From Entamoeba histolytica HM-1:IMSS (taxonomy: Eukaryota; Evosea; Mastigamoebida; Endamoebidae), in the NCBI RefSeq assembly GCF_000208925.1, contig NW_001914900.1:17724-81723 (forward strand): a stretch of 64,000 nt of DNA, written 5' to 3'. Both the position numbers and the translations under genes were made by a program. Below the pieces are notes generated by a model. That model was not told the origin of the DNA and did not search any database. It saw only the letters and a list, made by a program, of their open reading frames with translations. Positions 41,029-51,453 of this stretch are shown piece after piece; position 1 is the stretch's first letter, and each line of letters opens with the position of its first letter.

Positions 41029-41784
41029 ATGAAAATATTATTTATTTTAATAATTTACACAAATGCACTAACTGTTTTTGAAGAATATAATAATAGATCA
41101 AAACAAGCTCAAAGAGAATTATTAATTGAACATTTAAAACGACAAAATTCATTAAGATTATTAGGTAAAGTTGCAGGAAGTTCTTTGTCATATAATGAAA
41201 TTATTCAAGGATTAATTAAACAAAATACTATTGAAGCTCAAGAAGGAAAAGTTAGTGAAAAAAAATTTAAACAATTAATTGATGATCGTAATAAAGAAGT
41301 AGAGCAAAAAAGAATGGAATTATTACGTAGATTAGCTCAAAATGAAATAGACTCAGATCAAGCTAAATTAAATGAATTAAAACGTTCAGCATTAGTTGCA
41401 ACTACATCTACAAACACTATTGACTTTACTGAACTTCAAAAAACAATAGAAAAAAAATGGAGAGCTCAAAGAAAAGCACTTATAATGTTAGAAAGAGCTC
41501 GTGATGCTAAAAATATTGCTTTGTTAGAACAAACCAGAAACCAACAATCCCCTTCATATTCTAGTAAAAAAAGAGCTGAATTTCATTTTAAAGTTGCACA
41601 AAAAAGAAATAAAATTGCAACAAAAGCTATTTCAAGAGCTCAAAATGCTAATCAAAAAGAAACTTTGTTAATTCTAAAAAAACAAGCAGAAATCAAAAAC
41701 TTTGCATTAAAAAATGCTAAAAACGTTTTAAAAGAAACTTCAAGAAAAATCAAGAAATTTAATATTAGAGATAATTTAATTTAA
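41029..41784 (+). CDS. Secreted, basic coiled-coil protein of unknown function
   Basis: A 251-residue protein. The first 15 residues (MKILFILIIYTNALT) are a signal peptide. The remainder is almost entirely helical, rich in Lys, Arg, Gln and Ala, with heptad-like stretches at about 20-120 and 130-240. No cysteine remains after cleavage, and there is no membrane span. It is strongly basic. Entamoeba secretes other Lys-rich proteins, but I cannot link this one to a named family. A GAAC box (40993-40996) lies 33 nt before the ATG. Confidence 0.7.
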   Translation: MKILFILIIYTNALTVFEEYNNRSKQAQRELLIEHLKRQNSLRLLGKVAGSSLSYNEIIQGLIKQNTIEAQEGKVSEKKFKQLIDDRNKEVEQKRMELLRRLAQNEIDSDQAKLNELKRSALVATTSTNTIDFTELQKTIEKKWRAQRKALIMLERARDAKNIALLEQTRNQQSPSYSSKKRAEFHFKVAQKRNKIATKAISRAQNANQKETLLILKKQAEIKNFALKNAKNVLKETSRKIKKFNIRDNLI

Positions 41785-41831
41785 TATCAATTATATTTTA
41801 TGTTAATATTTATTTTTACTATGTTAAAAGA

Positions 41832-42797
41832 TTAAATTGGAATAAATTCTATTCCTTCCATTTTCATTTTAGTTATTAACTTTTCTTTCATTATTACTTC
41901 TCCTGTTGTACTTATCATTCCCATATACGTTTCACTTCTTTTACCAACTTCTACACTCTTTAAATATATTAATTTATTTTCATCATGAGGTAAAATTTTG
42001 ATTGAACTAAACCCTTTATTAAAATCATGTTGAGGATCGTTTATTATATTAAAATGAATAAAGTCTTTAGTAGAAATAATGTAAGGACATCCACGAACTT
42101 CATCTTTAATATCATCATATCTCTCATTACTACATTTCCTAGGTGCAAAATACCATTTATTATCACTAACTGAATACGCTACAGCTTCATGAATCATATA
42201 TCCTTCTCCATAAATTCTAACCGCATTTTTTATTGCATTAAATTTATTTTTCCAATTAAGTACAGAAACTTTTCCATCAACATTTATTTGTTTCACATAT
42301 AATGGATTATCATTCAAATATTCTCCTGTTGGTGTTGTAAATTCTTTTCCAATACTTCCTACATACATTGAATCTTTATAAACAGTTGCCCATTCAATTT
42401 TCATTCCTTTATCAGAAAAGGAATCTCCATCTCTCAAAATAAGTCGAGGATATGCTTTTTTCTTTTCAATATCAATGGCACAAACTAAACCAGTTCTATC
42501 ATCAAACCCATAGAGACTTCCATTGAAACTTAATAATTCACTTAATTCCATTCCTCTTCCATTTTCATTAATTGGTAAACTTATATTAAATTCTTCTTGT
42601 TCTTGAAAATCATATGAATTACCTTGTCTGAAAATAATTCCTACTATAACAACAGACCTCCACATTTGACCTTCTTTACTCGCTTTGTCTAAATCACTTA
42701 CTAAAGCAACTCTTAGTATTGGTGAATTTTTGTGATAAGATTTATATACTGGTTGATATTGATATGAATTAGGTGTTAACCTTTTAATTAATGCCAT
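41832..42797 (-). CDS. Calcium-activated nucleotidase (apyrase, CANT1 family)
   Basis: A 321-residue five-bladed-propeller apyrase. Typical segments are LVSDLDKASK near 35, NGRGMELSELLSFNGSLYG, FDDRTGLV and KIEWATVYKDSMYVGSIGKE, and the later IHEAVAYSVSDNKWYFAPRK. The family hydrolyses nucleoside di- and triphosphates in a calcium-dependent way. Mammalian CANT1 has an N-terminal Golgi anchor and insect forms have a signal peptide. Here the start MALIKRLTPNSYQ leads straight into the domain with no hydrophobic segment, so it is either cytosolic or its leader lies in an upstream exon I do not see (a GTTTGT lies 35-40 nt upstream, without a clear partner exon). Confidence 0.85.
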   Translation of the reverse strand: MALIKRLTPNSYQYQPVYKSYHKNSPILRVALVSDLDKASKEGQMWRSVVIVGIIFRQGNSYDFQEQEEFNISLPINENGRGMELSELLSFNGSLYGFDDRTGLVCAIDIEKKKAYPRLILRDGDSFSDKGMKIEWATVYKDSMYVGSIGKEFTTPTGEYLNDNPLYVKQINVDGKVSVLNWKNKFNAIKNAVRIYGEGYMIHEAVAYSVSDNKWYFAPRKCSNERYDDIKDEVRGCPYIISTKDFIHFNIINDPQHDFNKGFSSIKILPHDENKLIYLKSVEVGKRSETYMGMISTTGEVIMKEKLITKMKMEGIEFIPI

Positions 42798-43432
42798 ATC
42801 TTATTTATAAAATATAAATACAAACGATGTATTAAATAATTTAATATAAAAAACAAAAACAAATAAAAAAAGAACAATTATTCCTACAAGTACAAATCCA
42901 TAATGCAAATACACCAGCCCATCGTTTTTGTTCATTAACTTTTTGGATTTTTAAGTTGTTATTTTTTTTTGAACAGTTTCTTTTCATAAAAAATACTTTC
43001 CTCATCATCTTTTCACCCCATGATTGATTTATTTTATTTTTATTATAAAATAGTAATTTTTTGGTTAGATTTATTAAATTCTAGTTATTCTTTTTTCTTT
43101 ATTTTTAGTCAAAAAGAAATAAGAAAATGAAACAAAATGAACTTTTATCATTTTTGAAAACAAATATTTTTCCACTCTAAACCAACATAAATGTGTCATG
43201 AATGATTTAAAAAATATTTATTTAAATATTATTTTCAAATGACAATACTTTTGATTATAAAAACAATCTTTTTTTCAATACTTTTTTAATAAACATAAAA
43301 CCAATTTGAATAAAAGAAATTATTAAGAATTAAAAACATTGAAACAAACAATGTAATTCTATTATTGTTATTTCCATTTATTGTTATTATTTTATTAAAA
43401 AAAAAACTTAATTCTAAAATCAATCAATTCAC
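42798..43432. other. Intergenic region, nothing recognised
   Basis: AT-rich spacer of 635 bp between two minus-strand genes, with T-rich runs. No ORF or RNA gene is supported. Confidence 0.4.
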
Positions 43433-43810
43433 TTAAAACAAAAGTTTCTCAATTTCATCTTTCATTGTTTCAACAGATGGTGCTGATTTTCCTTTATCAT
43501 TAATAATTGCAACTGCAATAACATCTCGTGAAACTCCACAAGCTCTTCCAAGTGCTGCTTTTGATCCTACAAAAACATATGGAACATTTTTGTCTTCACA
43601 AAGAATTGGAAGATGTAAAACAATTTCAATTGGTTGAGTATCTGCTGCCATAATAACAATATCTGCTTTTCCTCTATTAAGTGCTTTTGTTGTTTCATTT
43701 GCACCTTTTTTAACAAATCCATTTTGTTGAGCTTGTTGAACGAATTCAATCAATTTATTTTGAAGCTCTTTCTCTGCAAGTGGGAAAATCTTTGAGTTAG
43801 CGTCTGACAT
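43433..43810 (-). CDS. SNU13: SNU13/NHP2L1 (15.5K), L7Ae-family RNA-binding protein
   Basis: A 125-residue protein of exactly the family length. The L7Ae core is clear: VKKGANETTKALNRGKADIVIMAADTQP is the kink-turn RNA-binding loop and strand (about 34-62), followed by LPILCEDKNVPYVFV and RACGVSRDVIAVAI. SNU13 binds the kink-turn of U4 snRNA and of box C/D snoRNAs, so it serves both splicing and rRNA modification. It is distinguished from ribosomal L7Ae and NHP2 by its length and the SKAALGRACGVSR stretch. The start at MSDANSKIFPLAE matches the usual N-terminus. Confidence 0.95.
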   Translation of the reverse strand: MSDANSKIFPLAEKELQNKLIEFVQQAQQNGFVKKGANETTKALNRGKADIVIMAADTQPIEIVLHLPILCEDKNVPYVFVGSKAALGRACGVSRDVIAVAIINDKGKSAPSVETMKDEIEKLLF

Positions 43811-43956
43811 GAATTTATCTCTTTTATTTTTTTGTTCTAACCCTAAGGTTTATATTTTTCAATTTCTTCAAATTAGAATAAAAATTATTATAACAAAAAA
43901 AAATTAGTATTTAGTTATATATATTGTTGTTATTCTTATTTTTGTTATATATTACT

Positions 43957-44889
43957 TTATTGTTTTTTCTTTTTAAGTTCATTAAATAAGTCTTTTAAAT
44001 CTTTGCTTTTTACTTCTTTTTTATTGGTGTGTGACTTTCTTTCTTTTCTTTTTGGTTTTTTTGCTAATGTCTCTTCATGAAATTCTGGTCCATCTATTTT
44101 AACAAAATGACCATCACAATGTTTTTTATGTTGTTCATACCATCTATCTGTTGGTCCTGGTGCTCTATTCATTGACCTTTTAACATATCCATAGAATGGT
44201 GGTTTATTTCTACAAGGACCAGTACACCTCCAAATGTGTTTATGTAAATTTTTACATTCTTCGTAGAATGTATGATAAACAGTAACATGTAATGGTGTTT
44301 TTTCATTAATAATTGTCATCCATTGATGAAACCGAATTCCATGTGAATCATTATCCCTTGTTTTTGTTCTAAACAAAAATGCATGAATACTTTCATGTAC
44401 AATGGTTGTAACAACATCATAAATACTTCGATATTTTAATATTCCTTCAGACAAACGAATAACACATCCATTACTTTTACCATAACATATTCCAGCACAT
44501 ACAGTCATTCTTTTTGACCATTCAATGATTGTATTTGTTATATGTCCTCTAAAAATCATTTTATTAATATTTTGAAAAACGTCATGAATATCAATAATAT
44601 CCAATTGAATAATTGATTTAATATAATCCACAGCTTCTTTAAAGTGTATTTTAAAGTATGTAATATCTTGTGTTAGTTGTAATCCATCATAATTAAACAT
44701 ATCAAACCCAGTAGTTTCAACAATAAAATAATTTTCTTTGGTTTTATTTAATTCTTTTAATTCGTCTTCACCTTCTTCAAAATCTTCAACACCAATTATT
44801 TCTTCTGTTGTACGAAAACAATAAGGATCATTATAAAACACAAAATCTGGTGCTTGTTCATATTCATCAACATCAATAATTTCGTTCAT
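43957..44889 (-). CDS. SPRTN: SprT-like metalloprotease, Spartan (SPRTN) type
   Basis: A 310-residue protein. The SprT domain covers about 85-265. The zinc site is HESIH (His165, Glu166, His169) with the third ligand in DSHGIRFHQW (His183). A zinc-ribbon-like part follows, with WRCTGPCRNKPP and HKKHCDGHF. The first 70 residues are acidic, and the last 45 are Lys-rich with a possible nuclear signal (KPKRKERKSH). Spartan cuts DNA-protein crosslinks at replication forks. The C-terminal PIP, SHP and UBZ motifs of animal SPRTN are not recognisable, and the protein is shorter. Next to SNU13 on the same strand, but no functional link is suggested. Confidence 0.88.
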   Translation of the reverse strand: MNEIIDVDEYEQAPDFVFYNDPYCFRTTEEIIGVEDFEEGEDELKELNKTKENYFIVETTGFDMFNYDGLQLTQDITYFKIHFKEAVDYIKSIIQLDIIDIHDVFQNINKMIFRGHITNTIIEWSKRMTVCAGICYGKSNGCVIRLSEGILKYRSIYDVVTTIVHESIHAFLFRTKTRDNDSHGIRFHQWMTIINEKTPLHVTVYHTFYEECKNLHKHIWRCTGPCRNKPPFYGYVKRSMNRAPGPTDRWYEQHKKHCDGHFVKIDGPEFHEETLAKKPKRKERKSHTNKKEVKSKDLKDLFNELKKKKQ

Positions 44890-45563
44890 TTAAATTTTTT
44901 TGTTAATTTTTTCCTTTTTTTTAAAGAAGTTGAATAGAAAATTCATAACAATACTTTTTATTTAATATACAATTCTTATAGTTCTAACACTCTTAATTAA
45001 TCAAATTTTGTTTTTAAGCATGTAATTTAATTAATCACATTGTTTAAAAGTCTTTTATATTTATTAATAATCAACTTATGATATTATATCAGTTTATATT
45101 AATAATAAAATCAAATCATTCTAATTTACGTTTATCTAATTAAATAAAATAACACAAAACCAATACAACTTAATTATTTTCTAATATTTTCTTCAAACAA
45201 ATATGTTTTTTTTCTTTAATTTAATATTCAACTCTATATTCATTACGTTCATCGTTAGTTTTGCTACAATCAATCTTATTTGTATTTCTAAATAATCCAG
45301 TTATTTCAGTCATTAAAAAATTGTGCTGTTGAAATAATTAAGTTGAAATAATAATGATGAGACAAATTTTTAAAAGAAATAACAAGAGGCAGTGAATAGG
45401 AACAGTACTAGAATTAACAGAATAATAACAAATAAAATATTGCTTAACATGTACGTATCAATTTAATTAGAAAAAATATTTCAAAGTAATTTTACATATT
45501 TATTAGAAAATTAAATATAAAAAGAATTTAAGAAAACTTATCCTTAAAAAAAAAGAAATAAAT
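44890..45563. other. Intergenic region
   Basis: AT-rich spacer of 674 bp between the SPRTN start and the newly placed 3' end of the tandem kinase gene. No ORF, RNA gene or repeat is recognised. Confidence 0.4.
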
Positions 45564-47725
45564 TTAGTAAAACTTAGTTGATATTGAATCAAACACAATG
45601 TCAAAATGAGTAGAAATATAATAAACATCCTTTTTTAAGGAAGATGGTATTTCACAATTCTCAAATTTTAAAGTTTCAGGCATTTCAACTGGATCAGTGA
45701 TTGTTCCTTTTATAAACTCTAAGAATGAATTGAGACAGTCTTCACTTATTCTTAAACTTGAAATCTATGGGATAAATCATTTTCATATTCCCTATTATCT
45801 GAGAGAAAAGAAACAAAACAATACTAACAAACTATTACATTTCTTCTTTTACATGCATTTAATGCCTCTATCCAGTCATCATCAAATATCTCATCATTGG
45901 ACTTAAAACATTGAATTATTTTATCAAAGTCATCATTGTCATCATCTTCTTCCATACTAAAATCATTTCGTTGATGTCGAACTCTTGGGGTACTAATTTT
46001 TATTTTTTGGGCATTAATAAGTGCTTGAGGTGGTGGTAATAAAGATTTAACGAAAAACTGGTTTATGTCAACAAAAACACATTGAAGCTTTTGAGTGATA
46101 AATGGATGAACAAATAACTCATCCCATGAAATTCGTTTTTTAACATCAATTTCAAGCATTTGTTGTATAATATAAATAAAGTCTTTATTAAATCCATCAG
46201 GAAATACTAAGTCATTACTAATATTAGAATCAATACAAATCCATAATGAGTCTTTATTTTGTATTGGAGGCCATCGTTGACTAACAAGATAATAAAGACA
46301 TACTCCAAGAGAATACATATCTGCATTAATTGTATAATTCCCTTTTAAATTGACAAATGATACTTCTGGTGCCATATATTGTGGAGTACCAACACATGAC
46401 TCAAATAATGATTGTTCAACAACAATTTTACTTAATCCATAATCTGATATTTTAACAACCACACTCCCATTTATTTCTCTCTTTAATAAGAAGTTTTCTA
46501 GTTTTAAGTCTCTATGAAATATTTTTTCTACACGTAATAAATAATGAATACCTTGTACTAATTGTTTGAATATTTCTAATATTTGAATTTCACTCAATGA
46601 ATGTTCTTTGCAATATGTTAATAAATCACAGTCACATTTTTCCATTACAATGTAATGATAATTTCCTCCATTTAATTCTTCATCCCCATCATTTTCTGTG
46701 ACAAAGATTGGATATGGAGAAGTGAAATAATCATAAATCTTAACTAAATTAGGATGATTGCATATTCTCATTATTCTACTTTCTCTTAAAACTTGATTAT
46801 CATTAGTGCTTTTAATTTCTTTTAATGCAACCATTCTTTTTTTTCCAAATAATTCTTGTGCTTCATATACTTTACCAAAATGTCCTTCTCCAATTACTCG
46901 AATAAATTTATATTGATGACTTCCTTCATTAGAATAAATTAATAACTTTGATGCTCTAATAAAATTATGATTATTTAATTCTTGGAATGTTATTCTTCTA
47001 TTTTCATCATAAACTAACATTCTTGATACTAATTCTCTTAATTCATCATTACTAATATTTGAAAATATTATTTCTTTGTGTTCCATTAATTCTCTAATAA
47101 TGTCTCCTTTTCTAAATACATGGTCACCTGTAATTATGAAATATAATATCATTCCTAAACTCCACACATCTTGTTTCTCATGTCGATTTACTGTTCCCCA
47201 TTGTAAATCCCATAATAATTCTGGTGCTGCAAATGCTAATTTATAGTATGGTTGAAATGGTGATATTGAATGAACAAAGTTAGAAATTTTAATTCGTGGA
47301 AGAGGCATACTATCATCATTAGAAAGAAGGATAGTGTAAGGAGTTAATGATGATAATATACTCTTACAAGCTGTTCGGATATATTGCAATCCATTCAATA
47401 ATTGAATTAATGCATATCGAATAAACGAGATAGGGGGTGGTGTAGATAATCCATGAATAAAAGTATACAAATCAAGAAGATCCATATATTCAATGTGTGA
47501 AGTAACTTGTAATCCATCAATCCGTGGTAAATGAACAATAGAATAATATGTAAGTAAATTAGGATGTGAAATTGTAAGTAATAACTTTCTTTCTAATTGA
47601 ATTCGTTTACATTCTTCTGGATTTTTAATCATATCATCTTTAATCACCACTGGAGTAGGAAAAGATGTTGATTGAATATATGTAAGTGTTTGGTTTGGGA
47701 ATACATCACTAAGGGCATTTATCAT
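45564..47725 (-). CDS. Tandem protein kinase: pseudokinase plus active kinase, two exons
   Basis: Exon 1 is 45833-47725 and exon 2 is 45564-45764, giving about 697 residues. Residues about 15-270 are a degenerate kinase domain: no glycine loop, no HRD (LTPYTILL in its place) and SNF instead of DFG, yet APELLWD and DVWSLGMILYF are kept. Residues about 283-560 are a complete kinase: GEGHFGKVYEA, VALKEI, HRDLKLENFLL, DYG, VGTPQYMAPE. The order pseudokinase-kinase is like that of JAK or GCN2, but the kinase type here is Ser/Thr. The acidic tail continues over a GTTTGT intron into exon 2, whose frame is open for 66 residues to a TAA. The single-exon model would stop three codons after the donor. 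Confidence 0.82.
45765..45832 (-). other. Intron (68 nt) in the tandem kinase gene
   Basis: On the minus strand it begins GTTTGT (45832 down to 45827), the Entamoeba donor consensus, and ends CCATAG at 45765. It contains a TAG three codons in. Exon 1 ends on a codon boundary, and exon 2 resumes in phase 0 with a coding-like sequence of 66 residues. A CAG after 34 nt is a competing acceptor but leads to a stop after 18 codons. Confidence 0.65.
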
Positions 47726-47959
47726 ATACTACCCACCACTAGTTCCAATTTTCGAGATTACTTATCAAAAACAAATCTGAAACCAAAACTTAGTAAAAAA
47801 GATTTTAAAAAATCCATAAACAAAAACGATTGTCTATTTAAATTAAAATATTGATGTTCTTTTGATGTAAATGTTATTTTTATATTCCTTTTATTTTATA
47901 AAACAAAACAAAATTCTTTTCTTTATTTTACTAATGAAAGAAACTCAATTTGCACTTGT

Positions 47960-50533
47960 TTAATTGACCGTTTGTTTAAATGGTGATCCAGCAATATGTC
48001 TTCTGTTCAACTTACAGTTAATATGATATTCTCCTTTTTCTGCTGGAAGAGAATATCGAATGAAATATTTTCCTTCTCCAAGGTGTTTAACTTTAACTTT
48101 TTGTTCTTCAAGCTTACCATTTGGTCCATCAAGTTCAACTGTGAATTTAGCTTTTCCATCAGCTTGGACTTGTCCTCTTCTATTCTTAGCTTGGACAACA
48201 AAGCAGAAGTTTTCAACTCCTGATTCATCTGCATCAGCATCTTCTTCAACTTCAAGATGATATGGTGATTTACCAACTCTTTGTTTATTTAATTCTATCT
48301 TGACTCTAATCTTACCTGCAGCAGCTCTATAATGAACATCATATGTTCCATTTTCATTATCAATAACAGTACATGGAATACTTCCTTGTTGTTTTTGTGC
48401 TACCTTCTTTCCTTCAATTTCTTCTTTTGGTTCTTCTGCTCCTTCCTCTTTCTTTTCTTCTTCTTTTTCTTCTTCCTCCTTCTTTGGTTCTTCTTCTGCA
48501 ACTTCTTTCTTTTCCTCTTCTTTTGGTTCTTCTGCTCCTTCCTCTTTTGCTTTTTCTTCTCCTTGTTCTGCTTCTTCTCCATCATTCAAGAATGCAAACA
48601 ATTCTTCATCTTCTGCATCATCTTCCTCTTCCTCAGAAGATGAACAACTGCTTGATGACTTTTCTCCTTCTTTTTTCTTCTTCTTTTCACTTTCTGTGAC
48701 TTGATCAATGATAACTTGGAATGGATGTCCTCCAACTGGAACATCTTCTCCTTTAAAGTTCTTAGCATGAATAGTAAAGACATTGTCTTCTTGATCATTT
48801 GGTCGTTCAATACCTTCTCCATCAACAACACATTTCTTAGCATCAACTCCATCCTTAATTTCTGGATGATAAACTGATCCTTTAATATCCTTAAATTCTT
48901 CTGGGTTCTCTGGATTTTTCAAAAGAACTTGAACATCATAAATACCTGGAACTTTAGCCTTATATTTAACATCATATTTACCATTATGTCTATCAACAAC
49001 CTTTGCTGTTTGTTTCTTTCCTTCTGGATCTGTAATTTCAACTTTAAATTCATCTCCTCCCTTAGTACATTTCTTTCCTTCTGGTGTAACTCCTTGAATT
49101 CTAAATACTGGTGTTTTGTCAATAGTAACTCCTCCTTCAACACCTGGTCCAAATGCATATGATTCTCCAATACATGCAGTAGATGGATCTTGGAAGACTT
49201 TACATTGATATGGATTTCCTTTAATTCCTTGATTCAATAATGTAATGAAAACAGTATCAATTCCTGGAACTGGAACATAACTTCCTGTATAAGTACCATC
49301 ATTATTATCAACAAGTTCATGTGGAATTTCATTTCCATCATTAGATCTAATGATAACTTTAAACTTAGCTCCAGTAACTGGTACAGCTGTTCCAACTTTA
49401 TTTACACAATGAATGGTAAACTTAACTGGTCCTTTTCCTGCATCACATTTCTCTACACCTTCTCCATCTGCATATGTATTTTCTGGATCTGCTTGTGCTG
49501 GTTCAATCATAACAATAGCTGGTGATTGTTTTAATTGTTTATCTTCATATGCAACTTCAACTTTATGTTTTCCTGGTACTTGTGGAACGTATGTCATATC
49601 ATATGTTCCATCTCCATTATCTTTTTGTTCAATTGGAATTTCATTTCCTTCTGGATCAAATACATGTGCATTCCATGTAACTCCTCCTTGTGTAATTTGG
49701 TCTCCTTTACAATTCTTAGCTGTAACAGTAAATTCTTGTGGTACAAGAACTTCTCCTGTTTTAAGTCCAGGTCCTGACATAACACATTTTGATGGATCTG
49801 GTGTTCTCATTAACTCTGCTTCACGTGCAAGTCTTTCAGCTTCTCCTAATCTCTTTTCTTTTTCAGCTTCATAATGTCTGAAATAAGAAACATATGCCAT
49901 AACAGATAATTCATCAGGTTCTGGAAGTGCCATATCTTCTGCTGCAATAATTGCTGGAATTTCCATTTTATCTTCTGCAATACTTAATCCATATTGAATT
50001 CTTTCTTCTCCTTCTCCTTTTGATGCTGAATCAGCTAAATCAATAAAGTCTGGTTCAAGAGCATGAATTAATTCATTTAATACATCACCTGTATTCCAAT
50101 CATTTGAGAAGTTTTTAATTTTTCTTGATGTTAATTTCGAGTTAACCCATTCAAGTAATGCATTCTTTGATGCATCCATTTTGTTTTGAGCAATTTGATA
50201 TTTAAGAATAAGTGTCCAAAGAAGTCCAAGAATAAGTGTTAAATTTCCATCAACAATATTTTGAGCATCAATATTAACTAATTTAACTCCATCAGCTTTA
50301 ATGAAATTTAATGCTTGTTCTGTATTTTCTAATTTAGCTACTCTCATCTTTGGTTTCTTATTATATCTGAATTGTACTTTTTGTTTTCTTAAAGCTTCAA
50401 ATAATGATATTAAGATCAATCCATCATTTAAATCAGTCTCAACATCATTTATAACATATGCTCCACTTAATTGGACATTTGCCCATTTAGTAAATGTTTT
50501 CTTTTGGGTAAGAACCCATTGTGGTTGGGACAT
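47960..50533 (-). CDS. ABP-120-type filamin (gelation factor)
   Basis: An 857-residue actin cross-linker. Two CH domains occupy about 5-110 and 120-225 (KKTFTKWANVQL, DLNDGLILISLFEAL, ALLEWVNSKL). A short Lys/Glu-rich helix leads to five filamin repeats from about residue 247 (GPGLKTGEV; DGTYDM, DGTYTG, HNGKYDV, NGTYDV). Repeat 4 is split by an insert of about 100 residues (roughly 635-735) made of Ser clusters and EEK/EEPK repeats. The last repeat ends with GSPFKQ. Length and order match the known E. histolytica ABP-120, which gels actin and is found at pseudopods and the uroid. The rod is paralogous to the protein at 620-2392. A GAAC box (GTTC at 50573-50576) lies 40 nt upstream. Confidence 0.93.
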   Translation of the reverse strand: MSQPQWVLTQKKTFTKWANVQLSGAYVINDVETDLNDGLILISLFEALRKQKVQFRYNKKPKMRVAKLENTEQALNFIKADGVKLVNIDAQNIVDGNLTLILGLLWTLILKYQIAQNKMDASKNALLEWVNSKLTSRKIKNFSNDWNTGDVLNELIHALEPDFIDLADSASKGEGEERIQYGLSIAEDKMEIPAIIAAEDMALPEPDELSVMAYVSYFRHYEAEKEKRLGEAERLAREAELMRTPDPSKCVMSGPGLKTGEVLVPQEFTVTAKNCKGDQITQGGVTWNAHVFDPEGNEIPIEQKDNGDGTYDMTYVPQVPGKHKVEVAYEDKQLKQSPAIVMIEPAQADPENTYADGEGVEKCDAGKGPVKFTIHCVNKVGTAVPVTGAKFKVIIRSNDGNEIPHELVDNNDGTYTGSYVPVPGIDTVFITLLNQGIKGNPYQCKVFQDPSTACIGESYAFGPGVEGGVTIDKTPVFRIQGVTPEGKKCTKGGDEFKVEITDPEGKKQTAKVVDRHNGKYDVKYKAKVPGIYDVQVLLKNPENPEEFKDIKGSVYHPEIKDGVDAKKCVVDGEGIERPNDQEDNVFTIHAKNFKGEDVPVGGHPFQVIIDQVTESEKKKKKEGEKSSSSCSSSEEEEDDAEDEELFAFLNDGEEAEQGEEKAKEEGAEEPKEEEKKEVAEEEPKKEEEEKEEEKKEEGAEEPKEEIEGKKVAQKQQGSIPCTVIDNENGTYDVHYRAAAGKIRVKIELNKQRVGKSPYHLEVEEDADADESGVENFCFVVQAKNRRGQVQADGKAKFTVELDGPNGKLEEQKVKVKHLGEGKYFIRYSLPAEKGEYHINCKLNRRHIAGSPFKQTVN

Positions 50534-50696
50534 TAAATATTTATTTGATTAGATTGTAGTTTTCATTATATAGTTCAACTTAAACTTATTTTAGACTTTT
50601 AAAGTTTCACGTTTCTTTTTGAGTTTTCTTTCTATTTTCTAGTTTTTTTTTATTTTTCTTATATTCTATTTTTACTAATGTGGATATTAATCTCAC

Positions 50697-51404
50697 ATGA
50701 AAAGCAAAATGGAACATCACTCTCATTGTCATGAAGAAAAAATTAAATTACCACCTTACCAACTTACCAATGAAGAAAAAAAAGTTGCTAACCTATTAGC
50801 AGATAATATCTCTGAAGAAAAATTATTGGAAGCTATTCATTTAATTTCTATGAAAAATGATTATATTGTTTATTTATTTGAAATTCATTTTATTGACCAT
50901 GTTATTAAAATGTACACAAAGGAAATTCTGCCTAAAATAAAACCAACTCAAATATTAATTAAAATTATAGAACTATTTGATATTATTTCTGAAACATCCT
51001 TCAGAAATTTATTACTTTCTATAAATATTTTATCACTCCTTATTCCTGTTGGTTTTTGTAATGAAGTGCCAATGGCAACAACTCATTCTGTTCTTCGTAT
51101 TTATGATAATCTGATTTATGACGAAGAGTCTGCTTTATTTTCTATGTCAAATCAAATATTTCCATTATTGATGATTTGGAGTGAATTTGGTGATTCTTCA
51201 GTTCAATTATTATCAATAGAAATTTTGATTAAACTTTGTCATGTTAAAAGTATTCTTATATTTATTTCAAATTCTCCAGAAAAAATTAATTCATTTGTGA
51301 CTCAATTTAAGAAATTACATGAACGACCAATATTAACGAAAAAAATAGATGAGTTATTCAATATTGTTTCATCCATTCCATCAATACGATCTCAATTAAA
51401 TTAA
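50697..51404 (+). CDS. Helical protein of unknown function
   Basis: A 235-residue protein, almost entirely alpha-helical with amphipathic helices of about 15-20 residues in pairs, as in armadillo/HEAT folds, but with no recognisable repeat. The start has a His-rich stretch, HHSHCHEE. A second ATG four codons in (50709) is an equally good start. No signal peptide or membrane span is seen. It is divergent from the ABP-120 gene, with 163 bp between their starts. Confidence 0.6.
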   Translation: MKSKMEHHSHCHEEKIKLPPYQLTNEEKKVANLLADNISEEKLLEAIHLISMKNDYIVYLFEIHFIDHVIKMYTKEILPKIKPTQILIKIIELFDIISETSFRNLLLSINILSLLIPVGFCNEVPMATTHSVLRIYDNLIYDEESALFSMSNQIFPLLMIWSEFGDSSVQLLSIEILIKLCHVKSILIFISNSPEKINSFVTQFKKLHERPILTKKIDELFNIVSSIPSIRSQLN

Positions 51405-51453
51405 TTTATTAATTTTTTTATTATAAAAAAGTTTTTTTAAACTTTTAATTACT

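Noticed and set aside
42798..42840. GTTTGT upstream of the apyrase as an intron bringing in a leader exon
   Set aside because: The nearest AG is under 30 nt away and no upstream coding exon with a hydrophobic leader is visible.
45320..45420. ATGATGA word considered as box C of a C/D snoRNA
   Set aside because: No CTGA box D at a suitable distance and no terminal stem.
48332..48699. Long plus-strand ORFs rich in Phe and Leu
   Set aside because: They are antisense shadows of the Glu/Lys-rich insert in the ABP-120 filamin repeat 4.
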